From the NCBI GenBank assembly GCA_014380365.1, contig JACMJZ010000012.1:310001-374000 (forward strand): a stretch of DNA of 64,000 nucleotides, written 5' to 3'. The notes beneath the pieces are model-generated. The model saw only the letters and a list, made by a program, of their open reading frames with translations. It did no database searches and was not told the DNA's origin. This DNA comes from Pyrinomonadaceae bacterium. Its GTDB lineage: Bacteria > Acidobacteriota > Blastocatellia > Pyrinomonadales > Pyrinomonadaceae. Shown in pieces: positions 9,798-18,164 of the stretch; position 1 is the stretch's first letter; the number at the start of each line of letters is the position of its first letter. The position numbers were made by a program, and so were the translations under genes.

Positions 9798-9798
9798 T
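9771..9798 (+). promoter_or_regulatory. Promoter of the toxin-antitoxin pair, probably giving a leaderless transcript
   Basis: TTGCGT (9771-9776), a 16-base spacer and a perfect TATAAT (9793-9798) end only six bases before the ATG at 9805. Transcription would begin at or next to the start codon, so the toxin message would lack a ribosome binding site. The spacer begins with GTATAC (9775-9780), a palindrome that could be an operator for the antitoxin. Confidence 0.6.
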
Positions 9799-9804
9799 CC
9801 GGCT

Positions 9805-10149
9805 ATGAAGGCTGTCTTCATCGAGCTGCCTGCTTTTGAACGCCATCGGGCGAACTATCTCGACGACGATGACTTCCGGGGCCTTCAGAATTTGTTGATG
9901 TTGCATCCTGTGGCTGGCGACTCGATTCCCGGTACCGGCGGACTGCGCAAGCTGCGTTTCGCTGACGCCCGTCGTGGTAAGGGCAAACGTGGTGGCCTAC
10001 GAGTAGTCTATTGCTGGTGGGATACCGGATCGCAGTTCTGGCTATTAACGGTGTACGACAAGGACGAGATGGCAGACTTGGCGCCGCTTCAACGCAAGGC
10101 GCTCAAAGAAATGATCAAGAAGGAACTTGATGCAAGGAGAAAACAATGA
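9805..10149 (+). CDS. RelE/HigB-type toxin of a type II toxin-antitoxin system
   Basis: A 114-residue basic protein with the HigB-2/RelE-like pattern: MKAVFIELPAF start, the LRKLRF and RGGLRVVYCW strands, LLTVYDKDEMADL and a C-terminal helix ending LDARRKQ. Such toxins are ribosome-dependent mRNA interferases. The stop overlaps the start of the antitoxin (ATGA), the usual coupling of such pairs, with toxin first as in higBA modules. The pair sits in the accessory stretch next to tRNA-Leu, where such modules often stabilise islands. Confidence 0.88.
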   Translation: MKAVFIELPAFERHRANYLDDDDFRGLQNLLMLHPVAGDSIPGTGGLRKLRFADARRGKGKRGGLRVVYCWWDTGSQFWLLTVYDKDEMADLAPLQRKALKEMIKKELDARRKQ

Positions 10150-10493
10150 AGAGATCAGTCAAGGCGAAAACGCGGCGCAACGCTCCTCGTGATTTGTTCG
10201 CTGAAGTGAGCGAAGGCATGGAAGCTCTCGCTGAAGCACGTCAGGGAAAGCGAACACTCCGAACTCATACCGTGGAATATAAGCCGGCACCAACTGTCAC
10301 ACCGCAGGAGTTGATCCGCGTACGCAAAGATCTGAAGATCTCGCGTGCCCTTTTCGCCGTCTACTTGCGAACCAACGTCCGCACCTTGGAGAACTGGGAA
10401 CAGGGGCGTGCTAAGCCGAATGCGCAAGCCGCGCTGCTGATCAATCTGGTCAAGCGTTATCCGGACACAGTCCAAAGGCTCGCAACCATTTAG
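10146..10493 (+). CDS. HigA-type helix-turn-helix antitoxin
   Basis: A 115-residue protein. The N-terminal ~50 residues are basic and acidic and probably bind the toxin; residues ~55-105 form a Cro/C1-like helix-turn-helix (ISRALFAVYLRTNVRTLENW, EQGRAKPNAQAALL). This neutralises the toxin and very likely represses the shared promoter at 9771-9798. Translation is coupled by the 4-base overlap with the toxin gene. Confidence 0.88.
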   Translation: MKRSVKAKTRRNAPRDLFAEVSEGMEALAEARQGKRTLRTHTVEYKPAPTVTPQELIRVRKDLKISRALFAVYLRTNVRTLENWEQGRAKPNAQAALLINLVKRYPDTVQRLATI

Positions 10494-10935
10494 TCGCGGC
10501 GACATCCGCGGATCGCTCCCATGATTGAGGTTCTTGAATGGAGCGTTTTGGAGCAAGGGACAACGTGATTGTGAAGGAATACGTTATTGAAAATATTGCT
10601 TGCAGCACACGGACTTGAACTGCAGGCCCCTGCTGTACACCCGCACTGTCTGCCAACCCTCATTTTGGGATGTTGATCCCATGGGATGAGCACTGTTTGA
10701 TGCTTCAGAGTCGTGTACAAGGGGATCAACGGTGGACTTTGGGGTTCATAGACACCAAGAAAGTAAAATAGCTGCAACTAGAAGGGTTAGAGGCTTGGTG
10801 CCGAAGCTGGAACTCGACTCCCGCTACCGTGAATTGGTCGGTCAGAATACCTATGGCCTAACTAGTTATTTAGGTGAGTTACCAGCCAGCCTGTCTTGGC
10901 TAAACTCTTGAGTCTATTTGACTTAGAGTTGATTT
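10494..10935. other. Gene-free stretch with tRNA-like debris
   Basis: No convincing gene. Two minus-strand segments look tRNA-derived. One at about 10585-10660 contains GGCAGAC and, later, CAGTTCAAGTCC, resembling the D-arm and T-arm of a leucine-type tRNA but without pairing stems. The other at 10796-10824 reads on the minus strand as a T-arm-like GAGTCGAGTTC followed by TTCGGCACCA, i.e. a tRNA 3' end including CCA. Both lie just beyond the 3' end of tRNA-Leu, where integration debris is expected. Confidence 0.35.
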
Positions 10936-11016
10936 GCCGAAGGGGGGACTCGAACCCCCACGAGTCGCCTCACACGGCCCTCAACCGTGCGCGTCTGCCA
11001 GTTCCGCCACTTCGGC
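10936..11016 (-). tRNA. tRNA-Leu(GAG)
   Basis: Minus-strand cloverleaf: acceptor GCCGAAG pairs with CTTCGGC, anticodon stem CACGG/CCGTG encloses loop TTGAGGG (anticodon GAG, reading CUC/CUU), a long variable arm is typical of leucine tRNAs, and the T-arm GGGGGTTCGAGTCCCCC is perfect. CCA is not encoded. The accessory genes lie on its 3' side, a classic integration side. Confidence 0.95.
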
Positions 11017-11102
11017 TCAAGTTGTCAGAAATCAATTCAAATTTACCCATTCAGGTTCAAAGCTAAACGCTTCGCAGTAGCCGACCGATCGAGCCGCCGC
11101 AG

Positions 11103-11492
11103 CTATTTAGTGGGCGAAGCAGTTTGCGAAGCCGCCGGAGATGTGTTCGGCGCGGGTGAATCTGCGGGTGCTGCGCCTGGAGCGATGCTGGCAACGGGTG
11201 AAGCGGCCGGCGCCGGTGTGGGCGTGGCTTCAGCCTCTGTTGACTGCAATACAGATTGTGAACCCGTGATTCCCGGCAAAGAAAGTGTCAGCGCGATGAG
11301 CATAAAAGCTGCTGCAGCGCCAATGGTGATCTTCGACAGAATGCTCGCCGTACCTCGCGGACCAAACGCAGTGCTGGAGACGCTGCCGGAGAAGAGGTCG
11401 CCCGCGCCAGACTTTCCCGGCTGTAACAAAATAACCACGACGAGCACAATGCACGCCAAAATAAATAGTCCGTATAAAGTGTAAGTTAACAA
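11103..11492 (-). CDS. secG: SecG, Sec translocase membrane subunit
   Basis: A 129-residue protein with two membrane segments (about residues 3-21 and 54-72) separated by the loop LLQPGKSGAGDLFSGSVSS, which is diagnostic of SecG. It assists SecYEG-mediated protein export. The start is a TTG at 11492, supported by AGGAG five bases upstream. The last ~45 residues are a low-complexity Ala/Pro/Thr/Ser tail after the second membrane segment, longer than in classical SecG. It follows tpiA in the same direction, separated by a palindromic repeat. Confidence 0.92.
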   Translation of the reverse strand: MLTYTLYGLFILACIVLVVVILLQPGKSGAGDLFSGSVSSTAFGPRGTASILSKITIGAAAAFMLIALTLSLPGITGSQSVLQSTEAEATPTPAPAASPVASIAPGAAPADSPAPNTSPAASQTASPTK

Positions 11493-11504
11493 TTCAACTC
11501 CTAG

Positions 11505-11634
11505 GTAGGACGGGCATTCTTGCCTGTCACTCTACTAACTACAAAACTTTTCGTGCCAAGAGAACAGACAGACAAGAATGTCTGTCCTACTAACTGCTCC
11601 GGCCAGAATGGATAGATAGGAATGTCTGCCCTAC
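11505..11634. repeat. Palindromic repeat family A, copy 1 (composite)
   Basis: Arms GTAGGACGGGCATTCTTGCC and, inverted, GACAAGAATGTCTGTCCTAC, followed by a second inverted arm GGAATGTCTGCCCTACTT. The right-hand arm overlaps the tpiA stop: the minus-strand AAG TAG GGC AGA contains the stop TAG. The element fills the tpiA-secG gap. Other copies: 44382, 52558 and 58567. Confidence 0.8.
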
Positions 11635-12386
11635 TTATAATTCACGATCTGAGCAAAGCTCTCAGCTTTCAGACTCGCGCCACCGACCAGCGCGCCGTCG
11701 ATGTCTTTCTGCAACATCAACCCTGCGATATTGTCGGGCTTGACGGAGCCGCCGTAGAGAATTCTCAAATCGTTGGCCGCTTGATCGGAGTACCTCTCCA
11801 TGAAAACGCGCCGGATAAACGCGTGCATTTCCTGCGCTTGCTCCGGCGACGCTGTACGTCCCGTACCGATGGCCCAAACAGGCTCGTAGGCCACGATGAT
11901 ACGGTCGAGGTCGGAGGCTGTCAACCCGCTGAGTCCGCCCGACAACTGGCCGCTTACTACGCGCTCCGCAGTCCCCTGCTCCCTTTGCTCAAGGCTCTCG
12001 CCCACGCAAACGATCACGTTAATGCCGCTCGCCAAAGCGGCGGCGCACTTCTTGTTGACCATCGAATCGGTTTCTGAATAGAGTTGCCTGCGCTCTGAGT
12101 GCCCAACAATAACAAACTTCGCCCCCACGTCGCGCAGCATGGCCGCTGTAACTTCGCCCGTATGCGCTCCCTCTTCAACTTCGGTGGAACAATTCTGAGC
12201 GGCGACATGGATGTTAGATCCTTCGAGCCTGTCAGCGACTGTTTTTATCGCCGTGAACACCGGCGCGATGATCACTTCACAGTGGTTCGCATTCGCCACC
12301 AACGGCTTCAAAGCGAGCGCAGTATCAACCGCGTCGCCGAGCGTCTTGTACATCTTCCAGTTTCCAGCAATTACAGGTTTACGCAT
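11631..12386 (-). CDS. tpiA: Triosephosphate isomerase
   Basis: 251 residues, the usual length. It interconverts dihydroxyacetone phosphate and glyceraldehyde 3-phosphate. Catalytic residues are visible: NWK (Lys11), His in GHSERR (about residue 96), Glu in [11 protein letters not shown] (about 168), and the phosphate loop YGGSVKPDN. It belongs to the minus-strand block gap-pgk-(STAND)-tpiA-secG. Its stop codon TAG lies in the arm of a family A palindromic repeat. Confidence 0.97.
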   Translation of the reverse strand: MRKPVIAGNWKMYKTLGDAVDTALALKPLVANANHCEVIIAPVFTAIKTVADRLEGSNIHVAAQNCSTEVEEGAHTGEVTAAMLRDVGAKFVIVGHSERRQLYSETDSMVNKKCAAALASGINVIVCVGESLEQREQGTAERVVSGQLSGGLSGLTASDLDRIIVAYEPVWAIGTGRTASPEQAQEMHAFIRRVFMERYSDQAANDLRILYGGSVKPDNIAGLMLQKDIDGALVGGASLKAESFAQIVNYK

Positions 12387-12474
12387 AGTTTGGACTGTTT
12401 CGGAAATAATCCTTCCTGGGAATTGATCGACCTTCCTGCGGATTAAGGGCTGGATATTAGCAAAGCTTTATGCC

Positions 12475-15285
12475 TCAACCTAACTGTTCTTCAAGCTCAG
12501 CAACTTCCTTGTCGCGCCGATGATAGCCCATGCGCTCGATCATTCCCTTGGCTGTATCCAAATGTTCGTTTGCTTTTTCTTCGTTCCCTTTCGCAAGCTG
12601 AAGCCGGGCCGATTCCAAATGATAATCCGCGAGATGCAAACCCATTCCGCCGCGCGTGGCGATGCGCAGCACTTCTGCGAGATCTCGTTCGGCCCAGTCG
12701 AATTCCTCTGTGAATCGGTGCAATATCGCGCGCGCAAGCAGGCCGTGAGGTAGTTGGTCTATCTGCCCGGCTTGGCGCAGGCCGTCTACTGCCCGCTGCA
12801 AGAACTCTACTGCCTGCGTAGTAGCGCCCGCGACCGCCTGTTGCGCTTCGAGCACCCAAGCGCGCCCCAGTGAGAGATTGTCCAACGCTATGTCAAGCAG
12901 CCACCGTAGTGGCGTTGCCAATTCAAGCGTCCGGGCAGCGCGTTCTTTTACTTCCAAAGTCTGCTTACTGCTGAGCAGCAGATCGCAATAAAGAAATCCC
13001 CGCACTGAATACAGAAACGGGTGTTCCGGCTGATAGAGTTTTTGCATCTTTTCGGCTTCACAAAAGGCGATGGCCGCTTCGTTGGTTCGGCCCGCCTGGT
13101 GTAAAGCGCCAGCTAGCGTTGTTCGCAAGGTCACTCGTCTAGCCTCGTCGCTGCTGCGGTCAGCTAATTCTACGCCCTGTTCGGCAGCGTTGAGCGCCTG
13201 TGATAAGTCGCCAATATTGATGAAGAGTTCACTGAGGTTACCCGCGTTGATGGCAGCATTTTGCCAGTCCCTACTCGCAATCCGTAAATGCAGTCCCGCT
13301 TGCAACGGCTGCACCGCTTCCTGTGGTCGCCCTAAAGCGCGGAGGTTAGCGCCAGCCTGATTTAGCGCCAATGCCTTGTCAGCATCGGTGAGTCGAGCTA
13401 CAGGTTGTTCCCAAGGGATCGCAAAGAAGCTGGACAGCGCCGCCAAATTAGCACCAAATGCACCGAGGGTAACCAAATCGTAATAGGTCCTTCGCTGGAT
13501 CCGGTCCCAGTAGACCTTATCAAACACTTCCTGGTGCCTGTCCGCTGCACAGCCGTGCGCCACGGCGGCGTAGAGCGGCGACATCTCGGCGACCGTATCA
13601 GGAAATTCTTTCGTCGTGTTCTTGAGGTTTTCGTAGAGCCGATTGTTTGCTTCACGCCACGCCTCGGGGTGTCCTCGTTTGAGTTGTTGTTTGAAATGTT
13701 CACGTATCAGCGGGTGAGCACCGAGAGTACCCGGCTCGTCAGGTGATGCTTCGCCCAGCAGTTTGATCCGGCGCAGCTTTGCGACGGCCTGACTCCATTC
13801 AAGCCCTTTGAAATGCTGCAAGGGTTCGGTCAGTCCAGGAATGGCAGGCGGTTCGCGCAACGCAACGATGCTGGCCAAATCGGCGGGACGATCAAACAGT
13901 CCGAGCAAGCGCAGTATTGCAAGTTCCATCCCTTCACCAAGCCACTTTTCATAAGCCCCTATCATCTTTTGCGCAGCGTCGCCGTAGCGGGTGTCGTCAA
14001 ACAGATTCTCAATCTCTCTGCGGCGACGAATCTCGCCATTAAACACCTCGTCCAAATAACTGCCCAACAACGTCAGCGAGAACGCATGTCCGCCTAGTTC
14101 TCTTGCTGCTTCCTCCAATTCCTCATCATCACCTTTGACGTTGAGTGACCGCAGAACTTGCGCGCCGGCTTGGGGCGACAAATACGCAAGCTCATGTTGC
14201 ACGACGGTGCCGTTTTCAAACTCAAGCAGATCGCCTACTCGCTCACGCGTGGAAATCACGCACAAGCCATCCTGATGCGCCGCCAATTCCACAAGCAGAG
14301 CCTGCATCGCTGCATCCTTCAATCGACCTTCATGCGTGCCGGGAGGATGTTGAAGCGGTTCAAGTCCGTCGAGAATCAGCAACGTCCGTGTACGCCGAAT
14401 GAAGCTCGCCAGTCTTTCGCCCTTGTCCCACGGAGAGCCTGCAGTTGGGTCGGCGTCACCGAACCAGCGCAACGCCTGATCGATAAACAGATCAGCCGAG
14501 GCCGCGCGTTCGCTTGTGCCCTGACTGTAAAAGGACCAGCCGTAAACACGTTCCGCGCCGCGATAGTTGTCGCGTGCCATGCGTCGCTTGAGCCAGTGAT
14601 TGACCAGCGCAGTCTTGCCGACACCACCCCAGGCAACAAAGCTCACAATGTTTGTCTTGGGGTTAGCCCAGGCCTCGTCGAGAAGTTGTAGTTCTGCTTC
14701 GCGTCCAAAGAGTTCCGATCCACTTGTGGGCAAGCGTGCGATGGAGATCTTGTCTTGTGGAACCGGCGGGGCGGTGCGTCCGGAAATGTAGTTCGCAAGT
14801 GCGACCGCGATCTTTCTGCCGAGATCATCCGGCGTCGTGAATGTGTCGGGAGTAAATGTTGCTCGCATCCAGGCCTTGAAATCGATGAGCCCCGCGACTC
14901 CTTCTGCTACTTCGGCCACCCGCGCAGGATTGGCAAGCACGTTCGGGTCGGTGAGTAAATCCTGTTCTTTCTTCTCGGTCCACGGGTGATCGTCCGCGAC
15001 GATCCACACGAGTACGTCCTTACCAGCCTTTTGGGCTGCTTCCACCTCGCGTCGCGTTATACTGCCCTTCCCCCTTTCCGGAACGTACCCGTAACGATGC
15101 GCCACAATGCAGACAACGACATCGCTCTCGCGCGCCAAATGTTCGCATTCTTCGACCGGCGTCTCAGGCAAAGCACCAAAGCGCTCCATTGCCATACTCT
15201 GTTGTTTTAGGCGAAGGATGGTGTCATCAGCCACTCGGCGGTAGGCGTCCAGGTCCTGTGCGGTGGAAGAGAGGAAAACTTTCAT
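12475..15285 (-). CDS. DUF4062 - STAND (NB-ARC-like) ATPase - TPR protein
   Basis: 936 residues from the ATG at 15285, chosen because MKVFLSSTAQDLDAYR is the start of the DUF4062 domain (residues ~1-100, TIR/SIR-like alpha-beta fold); an upstream ATG at 15324 is less likely. A STAND NTPase follows: Walker A GGVGKT (~220) and Walker B LLILDGLE (~300), with the subfamily signature YGWSFYSQGTSERA between them. From ~560 on come TPR-like helical repeats (NAGNLSELFINIGDLSQALN and others), a ligand-sensing part. STAND proteins of this layout act as switches in signalling or anti-phage defence. It is inserted between pgk and tpiA and has no close operon partner of its own kind. Defence is inference. 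Confidence 0.85.
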   Translation of the reverse strand: MKVFLSSTAQDLDAYRRVADDTILRLKQQSMAMERFGALPETPVEECEHLARESDVVVCIVAHRYGYVPERGKGSITRREVEAAQKAGKDVLVWIVADDHPWTEKKEQDLLTDPNVLANPARVAEVAEGVAGLIDFKAWMRATFTPDTFTTPDDLGRKIAVALANYISGRTAPPVPQDKISIARLPTSGSELFGREAELQLLDEAWANPKTNIVSFVAWGGVGKTALVNHWLKRRMARDNYRGAERVYGWSFYSQGTSERAASADLFIDQALRWFGDADPTAGSPWDKGERLASFIRRTRTLLILDGLEPLQHPPGTHEGRLKDAAMQALLVELAAHQDGLCVISTRERVGDLLEFENGTVVQHELAYLSPQAGAQVLRSLNVKGDDEELEEAARELGGHAFSLTLLGSYLDEVFNGEIRRRREIENLFDDTRYGDAAQKMIGAYEKWLGEGMELAILRLLGLFDRPADLASIVALREPPAIPGLTEPLQHFKGLEWSQAVAKLRRIKLLGEASPDEPGTLGAHPLIREHFKQQLKRGHPEAWREANNRLYENLKNTTKEFPDTVAEMSPLYAAVAHGCAADRHQEVFDKVYWDRIQRRTYYDLVTLGAFGANLAALSSFFAIPWEQPVARLTDADKALALNQAGANLRALGRPQEAVQPLQAGLHLRIASRDWQNAAINAGNLSELFINIGDLSQALNAAEQGVELADRSSDEARRVTLRTTLAGALHQAGRTNEAAIAFCEAEKMQKLYQPEHPFLYSVRGFLYCDLLLSSKQTLEVKERAARTLELATPLRWLLDIALDNLSLGRAWVLEAQQAVAGATTQAVEFLQRAVDGLRQAGQIDQLPHGLLARAILHRFTEEFDWAERDLAEVLRIATRGGMGLHLADYHLESARLQLAKGNEEKANEHLDTAKGMIERMGYHRRDKEVAELEEQLG

Positions 15286-15428
15286 TGCAAGCTTTCGAGC
15301 GAGTGGCGAATGCCCGACCCTCATCGCCAGCCAACATGACTGAGTTTGAAAGCTGGGGCGAGATAGGAGGCCGGTTGAAGAATAGAAGATAGCGGCCTGA
15401 ACGGGTGGATAACAAGCCGAAAATGCAC

Positions 15429-16640
15429 TTAGGGCTTATCGTTCAACGCGGCAACGCCCGGCAATTTTTCGCCAGCCAGGAATTCAAGGGTTGCGCCGCC
15501 GCCGGTGGAGATGTGGGTGATGCGATCGGCGACGCCGGCTTGGGTCACCGCGGCTACTGAATCGCCGCCGCCAACGATCACAGTGGCGCCACGATCCGCG
15601 GCCTCGGCCACTGCCTTCGCAATGCCGATTGTTCCTTCGTTGAAGGGGGGTTCCTCAAAGACTCCCATGGGGCCGTTCCAAATTATCGTGCGGGCGTCGC
15701 ACAGGGCATTGGAAAAATGTGAGACTGATTCCACTCCGATGTCCATACCGGCATGTCCTGCGTTTGTAAACTCAATGGGGATTGTCTTAGCGACTATCTT
15801 GTCGCCCTTGATCGGCTCGTAGCTGTCCACGACCTGATGGTCGGTTGGCAGCAGCAATTCCACCTGCTCGGCTTCGGCGCGGTTCTTAATCTCGAGCGCA
15901 GTTTGCAGCATGTCGTTTTCAACCAGCGACTTGCCCACCGTAAAACCTTCGGCCTTGAAAAATGTGTAGGCCATGGCGCCGCCGATCAGTATCTTGTCGA
16001 CCTTGCGATCAATGAGCGCGTTGATCACCGGAATCTTGTCGGAAACTTTTGCCCCTCCAAGTATTGCCACAAACGGATGCTCGGGACTGCTGATTACACG
16101 GCCCAGGTACTCCAACTCTTTCTGCATCAACAAACCAGCCGCAGCCTTCACGACGAACTTCGTAATGCCCGCCGTGGAAGCATGGGCACGGTGCGCGGCG
16201 CCAAAAGCGTCGTTAACGTAGAAGTCGCAAAGGGCGGCAAGCTGCTGCGCAAATGCTTCTTCGTTCTCTTCTTCTTCTTTATGGAAGCGCAGGTTTTCGA
16301 GTAGCAGAACGTCGCCGTCTTTCATCGCTGCGACTTTCGATTCAGCTTCGTCACCGATGCAGTCTGCTGCGAACGCAACCGGCTTCCCCAGCACCTTTGA
16401 AAGATGTTCGGCGACAGGAGTGAGACTGTATTTCTCAACCCGCTCGCCTTTCGGCCGTCCAAGATGCGACGCGAGAATCACCCGAGCACCCTGATCGACG
16501 GAATATTGAATCGTTGGCAGCGAGGCCCGGATGCGCGTGTCGTCATCAACCGTGCCGTCTTTGACAGGCACGTTGAAGTCCACGCGGATGAAAATCCGCT
16601 TGCCTTTCAAATCAAGATCCTTAATGGAAAGTTTTGCCAT
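15429..16640 (-). CDS. pgk: Phosphoglycerate kinase
   Basis: 403 residues from the ATG at 16640 ([20 protein letters not shown]); upstream in-frame codons are repeat sequence and not coding. It moves phosphate from 1,3-bisphosphoglycerate to ADP. Family motifs seen are [40 protein letters not shown] and GGGDSVAA near the end. It lies downstream of gap across a palindromic repeat and upstream of the STAND gene, whose start is about 145 bases away. Confidence 0.97.
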   Translation of the reverse strand: MAKLSIKDLDLKGKRIFIRVDFNVPVKDGTVDDDTRIRASLPTIQYSVDQGARVILASHLGRPKGERVEKYSLTPVAEHLSKVLGKPVAFAADCIGDEAESKVAAMKDGDVLLLENLRFHKEEEENEEAFAQQLAALCDFYVNDAFGAAHRAHASTAGITKFVVKAAAGLLMQKELEYLGRVISSPEHPFVAILGGAKVSDKIPVINALIDRKVDKILIGGAMAYTFFKAEGFTVGKSLVENDMLQTALEIKNRAEAEQVELLLPTDHQVVDSYEPIKGDKIVAKTIPIEFTNAGHAGMDIGVESVSHFSNALCDARTIIWNGPMGVFEEPPFNEGTIGIAKAVAEAADRGATVIVGGGDSVAAVTQAGVADRITHISTGGGATLEFLAGEKLPGVAALNDKP

Positions 16641-16641
16641 G

Positions 16642-16740
16642 CGTGATGAGTAATGAGTGATGAGTAATGAGTGAAAGCACAAGCGCGATCCCACGATTCC
16701 GCGGGTCTTACTCATCACTCATCACTCATCACTCATCACT
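16642..16740. repeat. Inverted simple repeat between gap and pgk (TGAGTAATGAGTGA / TCATCACTCATCACT)
   Basis: Left arm is GTGATGAGTAATGAGTGATG and so on; right arm is four TCATCACTCA-type units. The arms are inverted and enclose about 40 unrelated bases, so the transcript between gap and pgk could fold into a long hairpin. It lies directly before the pgk start codon and directly after the gap stop. Confidence 0.8.
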
Positions 16741-16742
16741 GT

Positions 16743-17750
16743 TTATAGTCCTTTTTGTGCGATGTATTTGACGAGGTCGCGGACGCGGCAGGAGTAGCCC
16801 CACTCGTTGTCGTACCAGGACAGGATCTTTATCAGGCGTCCGTTGATAACTTTCGTGTACTCCGCATCCACGATTGAAGAGTTTGAGTTACGCTTGAAGT
16901 CGATTGAAACCAGCGGCTCTTCGGAGAAGGCCAGAATTCCCTTTAGTTCTTCATTGGCCGCATCCTTCAGCGCGCGATTCACCTCTTCGGTCGACGTTTC
17001 CTTTTCAACTTCCATCACCACGTCAACCAGGGAAACATTCGGCGTCGGCACACGCACAGAGATACCGTCAAACTTCCCCTTCAGCTCAGGCAGCACCAGG
17101 GCAACCGCCTTGGCCGCGCCAGTCGAAGTGGGAATCATAGACAGCCCGGCGGCGCGCGCACGTCGCAAGTCCTTATGGGGCAGATCCAGCAGTTGCTGAT
17201 CGTTTGTGTACGAGTGGATAGTCGTCATCTGGGCCGAGCGAATTCCAAACTTCTCGTGAATCACTTTTGCCACGGGGGCCAGGCAGTTTGTGGTGCACGA
17301 TGCATTGGAAATCACGTGATGCGTCGCCGGATCATAATTCTCTTCGTTAACTCCAAGCACGATGGTGATGTCCTCATTCTTGGCCGGCGCCGAAATGATT
17401 ACCTTCTTCACCGAGCCGCGCAAATGCTTTCGCGCGTCTTCGGCCTTGGTAAATATCCCGGTTGACTCAATGACGATTTCGGCACCTACCGACTCCCAGT
17501 CAATCGCGGACGGGTCGCGTTGCGAAAATACTTGAAACTCGTCGTCACCCACCTTAATCCCATTTTCGGTGGTTGTGATCTCATTATCGAGATTTCCCAG
17601 CACTGAGTCGTACTTCAGCAGATATGCGAGGGTCTTCGTATCCGTCAGATCATTGACGGCGACGAAATCAATATCGGGATCACCGATGGAAGTGCGAAGA
17701 ATATTGCGGCCAATGCGCCCAAAACCGTTGATGCCAACCTTCACCGCCAT
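16743..17750 (-). CDS. gap: Glyceraldehyde-3-phosphate dehydrogenase, type I
   Basis: 335 residues from the ATG at 17750; AGGAGG lies about 10 bases upstream and MAVKVGINGFGRIGR is the standard NAD-binding start, so the longer open frame upstream is not used. Catalytic Cys152 is in SNASCTTNCLAPV, with the C-terminal WYDNEWGYS motif. It oxidises glyceraldehyde 3-phosphate to 1,3-bisphosphoglycerate. First gene of the gap-pgk-tpiA glycolytic block. Confidence 0.97.
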   Translation of the reverse strand: MAVKVGINGFGRIGRNILRTSIGDPDIDFVAVNDLTDTKTLAYLLKYDSVLGNLDNEITTTENGIKVGDDEFQVFSQRDPSAIDWESVGAEIVIESTGIFTKAEDARKHLRGSVKKVIISAPAKNEDITIVLGVNEENYDPATHHVISNASCTTNCLAPVAKVIHEKFGIRSAQMTTIHSYTNDQQLLDLPHKDLRRARAAGLSMIPTSTGAAKAVALVLPELKGKFDGISVRVPTPNVSLVDVVMEVEKETSTEEVNRALKDAANEELKGILAFSEEPLVSIDFKRNSNSSIVDAEYTKVINGRLIKILSWYDNEWGYSCRVRDLVKYIAQKGL

Positions 17751-18164
17751 TGCCAAATGTCCTCCTGCCGATTTATTCCAACCTAATCGTTTTGCGTTTG
17801 AATAACCTTGAACAAGGATTGCGTGCGCAGCCTCACTCAATAAACGTTCACAGGCTTCGCACTGCCGAATCACGCGCATGATGCGCGCACCACGGGGATC
17901 AAAACTTGCTGGTAGTAAAGAAGTTCAAGATTATGCGGCGTGGCTTTGAGTGTCAAGCTGGCATCTCTTGAATCTTTCGCTTGGATAAATGAGCATCTTG
18001 CAGGTGAATGACGGGCCGGCGCCCGTGCCACTTGAGGGGATCTTTATGAAACCGAGATGCGGCAAATAGCGTAGTAGAGACTTGATCGCACGGGACTAAT
18101 TTGCTAACAGTTTGTATCGTTTGCCTCTGTTAACTTAAAGCACTACTGAAGGAGTCTGGTATAA
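17751..18164. promoter_or_regulatory. Divergent regulatory region between gap and the TolC-like gene
   Basis: About 410 bases without a gene. It must hold the promoters of gap (minus) and of the TolC-like gene (plus). For the latter a weak candidate is TTGATC with TAACAG 17 bases on, near 18082-18110, and the ribosome site GAAGGAG precedes the ATG at 18165. A short GC palindrome CGGGCCGGCGCCCG is at about 18012-18026. No riboswitch recognised. Confidence 0.4.

Noticed and set aside
10585-10660. A functional tRNA on the minus strand
   Set aside because: T-arm-like and D-arm-like words are present, but acceptor and anticodon stems do not pair; at most a remnant.
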